The translations under genes and the position numbers were made by a program. This document shows positions 46,579 through 55,400 of a DNA stretch of 64,000 bases, in pieces. Source of the stretch: G963662905 sp963676725 (GTDB lineage Bacteria > Bacteroidota > Bacteroidia > Bacteroidales > WRLA01); assembly GCA_963676725.1 (NCBI GenBank), contig OY781463.1:3100001-3164000 (forward strand), in the 5' to 3' direction. The notes under the pieces were generated by a model. That model saw nothing but the letters and a program-made list of their open reading frames with translations. It was not told the DNA's origin and did no database searches. Position 1 is the first letter of the stretch. Each line of letters starts with the position of its first letter.

Positions 46579-46586
46579 CAAAATTA
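46579..46586 (-). promoter_or_regulatory. -7 box (TAATTTTG) of the second HD gene
   Basis: Exact TAnnTTTG on the minus strand, 17 bases before ATG 46562. No matching -33 element. Confidence 0.4.
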
Positions 46587-46682
46587 TGGATTTTTGTCAA
46601 ATATCAGTACCTTTAAGCAAAATTTCTTGATTGCTTTATCAATGAAATGCATAAAAAACATGAATCACCAAAAAAAAATAAA

Positions 46683-46916
46683 ATGAGCGAGTTTAGAGTA
46701 AAGGCCGACGAACTGGTTAAAAAAGTCAAAGAAATCATTCATGAAGGCAATGTCCGGAGGATTATCATTAAAAATGAAGAAGGCAAAACCTATTTAGAAA
46801 TTCCTGTGACCGTAGGTTTAGTAGGCGTATTATTGGCTCCGGTATTGGCTGCAATTGGCGCACTTGCCGCTGTTGCAGCGAATTTTACGATTGAGGTCAT
46901 TCGGACAGATGATTAG
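46683..46916 (+). CDS. DUF4342 small membrane protein
   Basis: 77 residues from ATG 46683; an in-frame ATG at 46647 would add 12 mostly basic residues. A DUF4342 domain: helix FRVKADELVKKVKEIIHEGNV-like amphipathic N-terminus (about 1-25), a strand pair RRIIIKNEEGKTYLEIPV and a hydrophobic glycine/alanine segment (VGLVGVLLAPVLAAIGALAAV) likely to enter the membrane. Function unknown. A weak terminator lies at 46931-46955. Confidence 0.75.
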   Translation: MSEFRVKADELVKKVKEIIHEGNVRRIIIKNEEGKTYLEIPVTVGLVGVLLAPVLAAIGALAAVAANFTIEVIRTDD

Positions 46917-46930
46917 ATGACATGATTTCT

Positions 46931-46955
46931 TAAGCCCTATAATTGTTCGGGCTTA
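46931..46955 (+). terminator. Possible terminator after DUF4342
   Basis: TAAGCCC and GGGCTTA (46931-46937, 46949-46955) form a seven-pair stem; the T-tract after it is poor. Confidence 0.35.
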
Positions 46956-47048
46956 TAATTTCCTAAAAGTTGCTTGCCAAGAGCATAAATCAATCGTCAA
47001 ATTATTGCAGAGGGTTTATTGTTTTTTCTTTTTGGAATCGATGGCAAT

Positions 47049-48023
47049 TCATTTTTTGGGTTTTCCCGGATGGTTGACCAGACGCATTGGTTTCCCATTA
47101 ATAAAACCAGCAATATTTTCCTGAACAATCTCCAAACGAAGGTTCATGGCCTGTTTGCTTGCATAAGCAAAATGTGGCAGTAATAGGGTGTTTGGTGCAT
47201 CAAGCATTATATGATCCGGTTGCAATGGAGGCTCACCTTCATAAACATCAAGTGCCGCGCCGGCAATTACCCCATTCTTTAGAGCATCAGCCAATGCTGC
47301 ATTATCCACAATTGGTCCTCTGGCAGTATTAATAAGGATTGCATCATTTTTCATTTGCATAAAAACAGACGCATCAAATAAATTTCTTGTATGGTCATTT
47401 AATGGGAGATGAATACTCAGTATATCGCTTTTTTGGCACACCTCTTTAAAAGATAAATAATTAATACCAAGAGCAACAGCCTCAGGTTTTTGAGACCTGC
47501 TCCATCCAATCAGCTTACAGCCAAAAGCAGCTGCAAGTCTGGCAACCTCTGTACCAATTAGGCCTGTACCAATAATCCCAAAGGTTTTTCCCCGCAAATT
47601 CTCTCCCAGAAAAGCGTTACGATCCAATAGATTGCGTAATCTACCATCCATAGGAATAATATTCCTGAGAAGGTTCAGAGCCATGGCTATTGTTAGTTCT
47701 GCAACGGCAGAAGTTGAAAAACCGGCAGCATTTGATACAGTTATCCCAAATTCATCACAGCTTTCAATATCGATATGGTCGAAGCCTGTAAATGCAACAG
47801 CAAGCATTTTGAGGTTTTTGCAGGATGTAAGGATGTTACGGCTGATTGGGATATTGGTAAGAACTGCAATATCTGCATCGCCAATGCGCTCAATAAGGAT
47901 TTCAGGGTCCTCTACCCTATTTTGAAAAACAACTATTTCGTGCGCATCCTTTTGAAAGACAGAGCAGAAATCATCAAACAGCTGTTTTTCAACAGCAAGC
48001 GATTCGAGAACAACAATTTTCAT
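47049..48023 (-). CDS. D-isomer 2-hydroxyacid dehydrogenase
   Basis: 324 residues. An NAD-dependent oxidoreductase with the nucleotide motif FGIIGTGLIGTEVA, and the three catalytic residues: Arg in NTARGPIVDN, Glu in DVYEGEP and His in LLPHFAYAS. Substrate (hydroxypyruvate, glyoxylate, phosphoglycerate or another) cannot be read; lack of an ACT domain argues against SerA. It lies 26 bp after the TerB-DnaJ gene on the same strand, and may be cotranscribed. Confidence 0.9.
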   Translation of the reverse strand: MKIVVLESLAVEKQLFDDFCSVFQKDAHEIVVFQNRVEDPEILIERIGDADIAVLTNIPISRNILTSCKNLKMLAVAFTGFDHIDIESCDEFGITVSNAAGFSTSAVAELTIAMALNLLRNIIPMDGRLRNLLDRNAFLGENLRGKTFGIIGTGLIGTEVARLAAAFGCKLIGWSRSQKPEAVALGINYLSFKEVCQKSDILSIHLPLNDHTRNLFDASVFMQMKNDAILINTARGPIVDNAALADALKNGVIAGAALDVYEGEPPLQPDHIMLDAPNTLLLPHFAYASKQAMNLRLEIVQENIAGFINGKPMRLVNHPGKPKK

Positions 48024-48049
48024 AAAGAGGGATTATGGATTTTGGCCTG

Positions 48050-48874
48050 CTAAAGGCCTCTTTCTTTTTTAATTTCTTCGTAAGCCTCACTAATACTCTG
48101 AAATTTTTCCTTTGCTGCTTTTTGCACATCCGCACCAAGATGAGCGACCTTATCAGGATGATGCAAGATTGCCATTTTTCGATATGCCTTTTTAAGCTCC
48201 TCATCGGTAACATCGGGGAAAACGCCCAGTACATTATACGCACTTTTTGTATCCTTAATAAACATCGCTTTTACTGATTTATAATCAGGTCCTGATATTT
48301 GCAGATATGTTGCAATAGTCTCAATAACACTAATTTCAGAGGCATCAGCATGACCATCTGATATAGAAATGCCAAACAAAAAATGCAATAACTGCAAACG
48401 TGAGGAATAAGCCATATTTTGTTTAATCTGCTGACAGACATCATAGAGGGGAATTTCCTGTTTCAAGATATTACGAAGCAAGATAAGTTGTTGTTCCGCA
48501 TTTGATTGGCCAAAATTTTTCAGTAAGAAAGCCTTTACATAATCCAATTCGGCTTTTACAACTTTCCCATCTGCTTTCATCACAGCTGCAGCAAGCACAA
48601 GCAGGCTCACATTAAAATCACCGGATTGAGTTTGATTTGGAGCGCCTCTGCCAGCATTGTATTCATAGGATCCACTTTGAATTCCATCAAACATCGATCC
48701 AAATATAAAGCCCAAAATTCCACCGATTGGCCCGGCCAAGACCCAACCAAGGCCTCCACCAATCCATTTTCCATATGTTGATTTCTTTCCTGAATCAGAA
48801 TTATTTTTCATACCTATTCTTGAAATAAAGAAAATGACTACACTTAAAAGAACTGTCGTTAATAAAAACCCCAT
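48050..48874 (-). CDS. TerB-like plus J-domain membrane co-chaperone (DjlA-like)
   Basis: 274 residues. N-terminal transmembrane helix (about 3-20), a glycine-rich membrane-like segment (GGGLGWVLAGPIGGILGFIFG, ~38-58), a TerB-type helical domain (~85-195: AAAVMKADGKVVKAELDYVK) and a C-terminal J domain with HHPDK (HPD present, ~240). J domains stimulate the ATPase of DnaK. Similar architecture to E. coli DjlA. No dnaK is nearby. ATG 48874, TACCTTTG box 21 bases upstream. Confidence 0.88.
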   Translation of the reverse strand: MGFLLTTVLLSVVIFFISRIGMKNNSDSGKKSTYGKWIGGGLGWVLAGPIGGILGFIFGSMFDGIQSGSYEYNAGRGAPNQTQSGDFNVSLLVLAAAVMKADGKVVKAELDYVKAFLLKNFGQSNAEQQLILLRNILKQEIPLYDVCQQIKQNMAYSSRLQLLHFLFGISISDGHADASEISVIETIATYLQISGPDYKSVKAMFIKDTKSAYNVLGVFPDVTDEELKKAYRKMAILHHPDKVAHLGADVQKAAKEKFQSISEAYEEIKKERGL

Positions 48875-48894
48875 ATTTTATGGTTATTAAGGCA

Positions 48895-48902
48895 CAAAGG
48901 TA
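48895..48902 (-). promoter_or_regulatory. -7 box (TACCTTTG) of the TerB-DnaJ gene
   Basis: Exact TAnnTTTG on the minus strand, 21 bases before ATG 48874. The saccharopine dehydrogenase terminator sits directly upstream of it. Confidence 0.42.
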
Positions 48903-48928
48903 AAAATGTTTGTGCAAAAACAGGCCAC

Positions 48929-48956
48929 AAAAAAAGCCGCCATGAAGCAGCTTTTT
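48929..48956 (-). terminator. Terminator after the saccharopine dehydrogenase gene
   Basis: AAAAAGCCGC (48931-48940) pairs with GCAGCTTTTT (48947-48956), one mismatch and a CATGAA loop; on the minus strand a seven-T tract follows. Confidence 0.72.
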
Positions 48957-49022
48957 CTCTTAGCACATTTTATACCCTTACGGCAAAAATGCATGATTCA
49001 TTCCGTTTTTCAACAGTTTTTC

Positions 49023-50366
49023 TTATTCTTCTACAAAGTCATGAACCTCATCAATAAACTTGATCCCGTATTCTTCCAACTCTTTTAAAATGGGCTCATA
49101 CATAAATGGTTTCACAGGCACATGCACTCCGGGAGTATTAATTGTGCCATTAAGTAATAATTTTGTAGCGATTGCAACCGGCAGACCAACAGTCATTGAC
49201 ATTGCTGTATCTTCAGTATTTTCACCAATAACAACCATGCTTGAGATATGCTTTTTCTTTTTTCCATCAATTTCAAAAACAAATTCATGCTGCATAGCAA
49301 TCATATCTTTATCTTCAGGGTCGAGGCTCCATTTTTCTTCGAGCAATTTTTGCATAATTTGTGCCGGTGTTGCATTTGGAAGAGCAATTTTTCGATCATC
49401 AAAAATACCCAACCACTTTAATTTTTTCATAATCTCACCGTCCACAGGAATATCGACATATTCGGCCAATTTCAACTCGACAGCTTTTATCGGGTCATAC
49501 TTGAGATATGAATTTATAAACTGGCGGTAGGTCATATTCTCGCTATTTTCCAGAGTATAAGTATCATCAGTAACGCCAAGCTGCACAAATACATTCCATG
49601 CAGCAGCATAGCCGGGGCGCCTCATTGTACCTCGAAATATACTCTCAATATCCTGAAGATCATATGTTTCCCTATATTGCAAGGAATCTCGGTTCGGGTA
49701 TATTTCAAACTCACCATAATCCAAAACTTGTGTTGTTTGTACCCTATCAAAAAGCTTATGGTAAGGAACATACTTATAACGTCCATTACGCAAAAAACGA
49801 GAAACGCCTTGACCGGCAAGAACCACATTACGTGGATTCCACGTAAATTTATAATTCCAGATATTATTATCGTATTGAGGAGCAATTAAACCACCCGTAC
49901 AGGATTTAAAAGATAATATTTTTCCGCCCTGTTTTCTGATATCATCAATTACTTTCATTGCGGACATATGATCAATGCCGGGATCCACACCCAATTCGTT
50001 TAGAAGCGCAACGACTTTCTCTTTGGCTTTTTGGTCTAAAGCTTTTACCTGTGGACTCACATAACTTGCCGTAACCATATGCACATTATGTTTCACGCAT
50101 TCTTCTGCGATCAGATGATGCATAAACGCAGGCAGCATCGAAATAACAACATCTGCACTTTTCACGATTTCTGTTCGCTGAATTTCATTTTGCACATCAA
50201 AGGCGAAAGCTTCTCCATAAGGACTATTATTCACTTTCTTTTTCGCCAGAGCTAAATCAATATCCCCAATAAGCACATTCCAATTATTTGCCTCAGCATT
50301 CTTTAGCAAGTACTTAATTAAGGTAGTTGCCGATAATCCGGCTCCGAGTAATACAATTTTCTTCAT
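49023..50366 (-). CDS. Saccharopine dehydrogenase family protein (LYS9/SDH-like)
   Basis: 447 residues. Rossmann motif VLLGAGLSATTLIKYLL at the N-terminus, then the family's VISMLPAFMHHLIAEECV, ASYVSPQ and LGVDPGIDHM landmarks, and a GVHVPVKPFMYEPIL C-terminus. The eukaryotic SDH half of AASS oxidises saccharopine to glutamate and aminoadipate semialdehyde. Together with the gene at 50698-52002, which resembles the other half, it suggests lysine breakdown or an analogous reaction. Separated from that gene by a terminator and about 330 bp, so not a simple operon. Confidence 0.85.
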   Translation of the reverse strand: MKKIVLLGAGLSATTLIKYLLKNAEANNWNVLIGDIDLALAKKKVNNSPYGEAFAFDVQNEIQRTEIVKSADVVISMLPAFMHHLIAEECVKHNVHMVTASYVSPQVKALDQKAKEKVVALLNELGVDPGIDHMSAMKVIDDIRKQGGKILSFKSCTGGLIAPQYDNNIWNYKFTWNPRNVVLAGQGVSRFLRNGRYKYVPYHKLFDRVQTTQVLDYGEFEIYPNRDSLQYRETYDLQDIESIFRGTMRRPGYAAAWNVFVQLGVTDDTYTLENSENMTYRQFINSYLKYDPIKAVELKLAEYVDIPVDGEIMKKLKWLGIFDDRKIALPNATPAQIMQKLLEEKWSLDPEDKDMIAMQHEFVFEIDGKKKKHISSMVVIGENTEDTAMSMTVGLPVAIATKLLLNGTINTPGVHVPVKPFMYEPILKELEEYGIKFIDEVHDFVEE

Positions 50367-50697
50367 TGGTTAGAGGGTTTACAACTCATTGACCTCCCAA
50401 GAAACACCATTTATCATTTAAAATGATTCGCAGAATAAATAGTATTGTGTAGATATTTAAATCAATGAGTACGTTCGTTTTTATTTTAGCGGCTAATGTA
50501 ATTAATTTCATTGCCCATTTCTCCATTCTTAGAAATCTTTTCTCCAAATCACTATTTTTAAATTAAACCAAATCTTAATTGGGATTTTTCTTTGGTATAA
50601 ATAATTAATATTAAACAGCTTAACTCCTTATACAAAAAGCGTATCAAAAAAAAAGCCGACAATTAATGCCGGCTTTTTTTAAAAAAGAAACACCTCT
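50367..50697. other. Intergenic region between the two lysine-pathway genes
   Basis: 331 bases without a gene. The hairpin at 50646-50680 ends the upstream minus gene. The rest is AT-rich; I see no exact TAnnTTTG box ahead of the saccharopine dehydrogenase start. Confidence 0.5.
50646..50680. terminator. Bidirectional terminator after the LKR-like gene
   Basis: AAAAAGCCGAC and GCCGGCTTTTT arms (about 50650-50660 and 50669-50680), nine-base loop, runs of A and T on both sides. It lies 18 bases after the LKR-like stop. Confidence 0.78.
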
Positions 50698-52002
50698 TTA
50701 GATATATTCTTCTAAATACTTATAATCAGGGGTAAGTTGACCATGATGAAGGATCATTGCTCTTTTAATCGGTGCCGGAATTTTCAAATCGGTGAATGAT
50801 TGTGAATAATCTGCCTGAATAATTTCCGGTAAAAACGGCAAAAGCGCATCGCTAAATGCTGTTGAAGCCTCTCTGGGCAATTCGCTGGGCAAAATATCTA
50901 CGGCCATAATTTGCAAGCCTTTCCCATCAAAACCACTTTTTATTTTTGCTGTAAAAGGATCATAAACAAAAACCGGGTCTTCTATATAGGTTCCTTTTAC
51001 CGTCGCTTCTACAGAGCCATCAGGATCGCAAGTTACGTCGCCAACAGCAATAAGTTTTGGCTCGTTGCCATCTGCATAAGCCTCTTTCAACCAATCTCTC
51101 GTCAGTATCCTAGGATAACGAGCATCCCAATACATGCAATTCATAAGCAGGCTCAGTTGAGGAAGATAATCATTGAATTTACTTTTAAAATCTTCCGGAT
51201 GCATATAGTAATCCTGCAAAATAAATTCCGAACCATCAATTCGTTCAGAGAGATCCGATTCTTTGAACACTACTTTATACAAAAGATTGGATGCCAATTT
51301 ATTTTGTGCTGACAAGGTATTAAGATCTTTGGGTGAAATTTCCTGGACCGGCAACAGATGAAGGATTTCCTGAGCGCCCATAGCCACGTTCCCATAGCCT
51401 GTAATCCCGACAACAAAAGGCTTGAGCATATCAGGAAGGCCATTTATTGCTATTTCGTGGCCTACTTTTGAAACTGCTTCTTTTGCTTCTTCTAGCGAAT
51501 GATACAAATGAGACTGTTTCATTGTTTCAAATGGGTTACTGATTCCCTTTATTTTCAGGCGTTGGCCAACAGTCCAAAGTGAATTAATCATGCCTGCCAA
51601 GCCGGCATAACGTCCAAAAAAGATCAAGCGCTTCCCCTTTTCATCAGCAATTTTTTCATACTCAATAAGGTTGCATTTTTTCTCCATCATCCGTCGGAGC
51701 ATTGGCATATTATAAGCTTGGCCTTTTATAACATGAGAGAAGAAAACATAGGTTTTGTTTTCCTTAAAAAAATCAATGGGCATTTCTTTAACTCCAAAAA
51801 TCAGATCACAATCCGAAACGTCTTGAACAATTTCTGCACCGGCGGCAGTATATTCTTTCGCTGTAAAGACCCTCTTGGGCGATTCTTCGATTTTAAATAT
51901 CGCGCCTTGTTTTGTCAGTTCTTGTATATGCTGGGGGATTATTGCCACCCTTTTTTCCATAAGGTATTTATCCTCCTTACGAATACCAATGCATTGCTTC
52001 AT
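50698..52002 (-). CDS. Lysine-ketoglutarate reductase / saccharopine-forming dehydrogenase-like protein
   Basis: 434 residues. The N-terminal IGIRKEDKYLMEKRVAIIP and FSHVIKGQAYNMPML with GRYAGLAGMIN match the LKR half of bifunctional AASS and alanine/saccharopine dehydrogenases; VGITGYGNVAMGAQEIL is the NAD(P)-binding loop. It would condense lysine with 2-oxoglutarate to saccharopine. The paired SDH homologue at 49023-50366 completes the two-step route from lysine to aminoadipate semialdehyde. Alternative: another member of the Ala-dehydrogenase/PNT family. -7 box TACATTTG at 52034-52041. Confidence 0.78.
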   Translation of the reverse strand: MKQCIGIRKEDKYLMEKRVAIIPQHIQELTKQGAIFKIEESPKRVFTAKEYTAAGAEIVQDVSDCDLIFGVKEMPIDFFKENKTYVFFSHVIKGQAYNMPMLRRMMEKKCNLIEYEKIADEKGKRLIFFGRYAGLAGMINSLWTVGQRLKIKGISNPFETMKQSHLYHSLEEAKEAVSKVGHEIAINGLPDMLKPFVVGITGYGNVAMGAQEILHLLPVQEISPKDLNTLSAQNKLASNLLYKVVFKESDLSERIDGSEFILQDYYMHPEDFKSKFNDYLPQLSLLMNCMYWDARYPRILTRDWLKEAYADGNEPKLIAVGDVTCDPDGSVEATVKGTYIEDPVFVYDPFTAKIKSGFDGKGLQIMAVDILPSELPREASTAFSDALLPFLPEIIQADYSQSFTDLKIPAPIKRAMILHHGQLTPDYKYLEEYI

Positions 52003-52388
52003 AAAATTATTTTTTTAGTTCAGGTAGAATAGCCAAATGTACAAAAAATCAATACATTTGCTTTTGCTAGAGCAGTAAAAAACAGAAGAAAGCAGAATTT
52101 CACTATAATAAAGCACAGACAACTGCAAATATATATATTTAAGCATCTGATTTATTGCGCTTTAATAGCTTAATAAAAATGATGAGAGCGCGCACAATAA
52201 GTATTTAGAACTTTTTTAACAAAGCTGTTCAAAGCAAATATTTCGCAGAATATGCAGCACTATTATCAAAAAAACGAGTTCTAAGGCAAGCACAACAGTA
52301 GTTAACAAAGCTTTAACAGCAGAAAATTTTGGTACGTCGAATTGATTATTTAATTATGCAGAAATATTATCAACCAAAAAACCTTACA
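52003..52388. other. Divergent intergenic region LKR-like versus OB-fold lipoprotein
   Basis: 386 bases, no supportable gene. Contains the minus -7 box at 52034-52041, and on the plus strand only an imperfect AAnnTTTG near 52325. TTAACA/AAAGC motifs recur (about 52217 and 52302), of unknown meaning. Confidence 0.45.
52034..52041 (-). promoter_or_regulatory. -7 box (TACATTTG) of the LKR-like gene
   Basis: Exact TAnnTTTG on the minus strand, 32 bases before ATG 52002; no matching -33 element. Confidence 0.42.
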
Positions 52389-52964
52389 ATGTTTAAAAAC
52401 CTTTTTATGGTGCTTATTCTCGCTATTGGATTAGTAGCTTGTGGTACCTCTACTCAAAAACAAGAAAACAAGAATCAGGAAGAAGTTGTTCTTGAATCAA
52501 ATCCTGTAACAGTAATCGTTGAAGATTTTGATTCCGTAGCCGGTGATCTGGTAGGTCAGGAAATTGAAATGACAGGAACAATCGTTCATGTTTGCCAACA
52601 TGGTGGAAAACGAATGTTTATCATCAATGAAGATCCTGATATGCGTGTAAAAATCACAACAAATGAAGACATGGCTGCTTTTAACACTGATCTAGAAGGC
52701 AGTGATGTGGTTGTTCGCGGCATCGTTGAAGAACTCCGTATTGATGAAGATTATCTTCAGAATTGGGAGAGTGAACTCCAGGCAGAAGCAGGTGGAGATT
52801 CTGAGCATAAAATTCATACAGGTGAAGAAGGCCATGAACACCACGAAGGTGATGCAAATCATGAGTTGGAGCAAATTAACAACCTGCGTCAGGAAATTGC
52901 TGATAGTGGCACTGACCATTTATCTTACTATAGTGTTGTTTGCACTGAATACAAACAAAAATAA
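52389..52964 (+). CDS. OB-fold lipoprotein with His-rich segment
   Basis: 191 residues from ATG 52389, where a lipoprotein signal (MFKNLFMVLILAIGLVAC, Cys18) begins; longer readings at 52356 or TTG 52329 put 11-20 residues ahead of it. Residues ~45-115 resemble a tRNA_anti-like OB fold (GQEIEMTGTIVHVCQHGGKR, VVVRGIVEEL). A His/Glu-rich stretch (~140-165: HKIHTGEEGHEHHEGD) and a DHLSYYSVVC end follow. The histidines suggest metal binding. Followed by a terminator at 52983-53016, then by a PepSY-type membrane gene, so a shared metal- or redox-related role is possible. Function unknown. Confidence 0.7.
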   Translation: MFKNLFMVLILAIGLVACGTSTQKQENKNQEEVVLESNPVTVIVEDFDSVAGDLVGQEIEMTGTIVHVCQHGGKRMFIINEDPDMRVKITTNEDMAAFNTDLEGSDVVVRGIVEELRIDEDYLQNWESELQAEAGGDSEHKIHTGEEGHEHHEGDANHELEQINNLRQEIADSGTDHLSYYSVVCTEYKQK

Positions 52965-52982
52965 ACTACAATACACTTTTCA

Positions 52983-53016
52983 AAAACTCCTGATCTCTTT
53001 GAAGGTCAGGAGTTTT
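52983..53016 (+). terminator. Terminator after the OB-fold lipoprotein gene
   Basis: AAAACTCCTGA (52983-52993) pairs perfectly with TCAGGAGTTTT (53006-53016) across a 12-base loop. It lies 18 bases after the stop and 30 bases before the next start, so downstream expression may be by readthrough. Confidence 0.7.
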
Positions 53017-53045
53017 ACTATTTACAGATCTATATCTTTTCGATT

Positions 53046-53600
53046 ATGAAAAAATGGAGAAAATGGTTTTGGGCCATCCACAGGGATCTTGGATATTTTT
53101 TCTTTGCCACAACAGTTATTTATGCTATCTCTGGCATTGCAATTAATCACATTCAAGATTGGAACCCCAATTTTATTATCACGACACAAGAATTCACATT
53201 TAATATGCCGGAAGACAATGGCACATTAGATAAAGAATTTATTCTCGGTGAGTTGTCAGAGAACGACATACAATCAAGCTATAAAAAACACTATTTCCCC
53301 TCGGAAGATGTTTTAAAAATATTTTTAAAAGATGGTTCTGTTATGGTTGATATTACCAATGGGGATGCTCTTTATGAATCAATCAGAAAACGTCCGGTAT
53401 TTCACACATTTAATTACCTGCACTATAATCCTCATAAATACTGGACCTGGTTTTCCGATGCCTATGCCATTGCATTATTTCTATTGGCTGTAACGGGATT
53501 ATTTTTATTGAAAGGGAAAAAGGGCATTTTAGGAAGAGGAGCCTGGCTCACTGCTTTAGGAATTATCATTCCAATAATTTTCCTACTCATTTATTATTAA
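53046..53600 (+). CDS. PepSY-type membrane protein
   Basis: 184 residues. N-terminal WFWAIHRDLGYFFFATTVIYAISGIAINH is the first helix of PepSY-associated membrane proteins (conserved W, H, RD-L-G). A periplasmic domain (~40-125) and two C-terminal helices (~140-160, 165-183) follow, with HYNPHKYWTWFSDAYAIALFLLAVTG. Related proteins occur near iron-uptake and reductase genes; the conserved His residues suggest heme or metal contact. No siderophore system is in the window. Convergent with the LruC gene, about 50 bp away. Confidence 0.75.
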   Translation: MKKWRKWFWAIHRDLGYFFFATTVIYAISGIAINHIQDWNPNFIITTQEFTFNMPEDNGTLDKEFILGELSENDIQSSYKKHYFPSEDVLKIFLKDGSVMVDITNGDALYESIRKRPVFHTFNYLHYNPHKYWTWFSDAYAIALFLLAVTGLFLLKGKKGILGRGAWLTALGIIIPIIFLLIYY

Positions 53601-53650
53601 GCCACTTAGAGTAGCTTAACTTTGCAAGAAAACACATATTCATGGGGTAA

Positions 53651-55375
53651 TTACCGAATATCAAGTACTTTTGATTCTATAGGAGTTTCATACCAATGAA
53701 TATTTTCTGTTCCACCGGATTGCGCCCATTGCAGGAATTCCGGGTAAGCTTCTGATATTTCCACTTTTTCTCTCGGGCTGCTGTAGTGACCGTCAAGAAT
53801 AATTTCAATTCCCCAGGGAATTCCATTAGCAGTTTGGAAATTACCATTATCATCTAGTGTATTAAACAAGCTAGTATTCATCTGTGAAGTGCCGGGAAAT
53901 ATGCTTCTATGCACTTCATGCGATGCATCATTGGTTCTGAAGAGGTATAATTCAGGCAAGAAATCCAGAACACCAGAATTAAAATTTATGCCAAAATATA
54001 TGGTATCCGGGGTACTATTTGTTGGCCCATGACCATTATTTTGGTAAAAGTCTTCAATGGTTTGATAAACATCTTCCGACAAAATTAAACCATTGGCATT
54101 ATTAGGATCGGGGACTACGTCACCCGTAACGGACTCAATAACATTGGCTGGCAAAGCATTTCCGTTGCCATCATAAAGCATCATACCAATACCATTATGG
54201 ATGCCTGCCCCAATAGCATCAATACTAACTTTAAAGTCAGCAGAGACAATATTAAAATCTGCATCCTTGTTAATCACTGCCTGATTGGACATACAAAGAT
54301 CATTAAAATCGAAATCCCCTAAGCTTGGCCAAAGATCTTCAAAAGCTACAATTTGCTTGCCGGAAGTAGGAAAAGCAGATATATACGAAATATTAGGATC
54401 AGTTGGGGCATCATCAATATCGTCAGGCGTACCGTCTCCATCAAAATCGCATTCAATTTCAAAATTATCTAAGAAATTACCATATGAATTGGCTCCTGCT
54501 GAAGAAATGGAACTAAAAACAAAATAGGTAGTAGTTTGATCTTCCGGAACTTGATAAGTTCCTGTATAATATCCCCATTCGGAGGTTCCATCAGTCATAA
54601 CAGCCATAGTTTGTGCCGTTTCAACGCTTGAGCCGATTTTCACCTCAGCAACATCCACACCAGAGCGCCCTCGGTGCCAGACAGACCATGTAACCGACGA
54701 TCCCGGCTCAAGGCAGAGCTCTTGAAAAAGATCAGCAACACTATTGGCATTCAATTCAAAAAACTGATTTCCTTCTTGTGCAGGAACACCATTAAAACCA
54801 TCTTTCCAGATTTCAATTTTATTATCATTGGCATTGGTTTCCCATCCAGGAACATTATCCTCATGGGTAATTGTGTATCCTGAATTTATCACAGGGAATT
54901 CAGCTCCAGCATTTTCCATAGGATTATTACAACTTGTACAACTGGTATAATCATTAGCAACTCGACTTTCTTTAAAGGTATTGGTTTTACCCAATTCCAT
55001 CACCAAGTCCTTAATTTCACGAATTTCCAGTTGATCACCCGTAACAGGAAAATAGATATAGTAGCGAGCATTCTGTGGAAGAATGACATTAAAACTTGCC
55101 TTCCCATTAAAAATCTTTGTCCTGCTTACTATCAGCCCATCGCTATCAATAATATTAATAATTTCCTGTTCAGTGGAAACATTATAAGGGTTTTGAAAAG
55201 TAATATTAAGCGTACCCGATAAAGCTGATTGCCAATTAAAATCCTTATCAACCGACACTTGGCTAAGTGATCCGGTATTGTCATCAGTAATTATGGTGTC
55301 TTCTATTGTTTTGTTGCAAGAAAACAACAATATTGAGAATACTATTATCGTGAGGCTATATTTAATTGTCTTCAT
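53651..55375 (-). CDS. LruC-domain lipoprotein
   Basis: 574 residues. Lipoprotein signal with LLFSC and Cys20. Residues ~140-310 include a CTSCNNPMENAGAEFP start and a beta-sandwich-like region (WSVWHRGRSGVDVAEV, YFVFSSISSAGANSYGNFLDNFEIE); then DGDGTPDDIDDAPTDPN, a calcium-binding thrombospondin-3-like motif, and an LruC domain (~335-565: AFEDLWPSLGDFDFNDL, GINFNSG). Exported and probably surface exposed; the Asp-rich loop needs Ca2+. Function unknown. Good ribosome-binding site AAGGAG at 55383-55388. Confidence 0.82.
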   Translation of the reverse strand: MKTIKYSLTIIVFSILLFSCNKTIEDTIITDDNTGSLSQVSVDKDFNWQSALSGTLNITFQNPYNVSTEQEIINIIDSDGLIVSRTKIFNGKASFNVILPQNARYYIYFPVTGDQLEIREIKDLVMELGKTNTFKESRVANDYTSCTSCNNPMENAGAEFPVINSGYTITHEDNVPGWETNANDNKIEIWKDGFNGVPAQEGNQFFELNANSVADLFQELCLEPGSSVTWSVWHRGRSGVDVAEVKIGSSVETAQTMAVMTDGTSEWGYYTGTYQVPEDQTTTYFVFSSISSAGANSYGNFLDNFEIECDFDGDGTPDDIDDAPTDPNISYISAFPTSGKQIVAFEDLWPSLGDFDFNDLCMSNQAVINKDADFNIVSADFKVSIDAIGAGIHNGIGMMLYDGNGNALPANVIESVTGDVVPDPNNANGLILSEDVYQTIEDFYQNNGHGPTNSTPDTIYFGINFNSGVLDFLPELYLFRTNDASHEVHRSIFPGTSQMNTSLFNTLDDNGNFQTANGIPWGIEIILDGHYSSPREKVEISEAYPEFLQWAQSGGTENIHWYETPIESKVLDIR

Positions 55376-55382
55376 AAAATTA

Positions 55383-55388
55383 CTCCTT
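55383..55388 (-). promoter_or_regulatory. Shine-Dalgarno of the LruC gene
   Basis: AAGGAG on the minus strand, seven bases before the ATG at 55375; unusual because most genes here have no such sequence. Confidence 0.5.
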
Positions 55389-55400
55389 AAGTTAGCTTAA

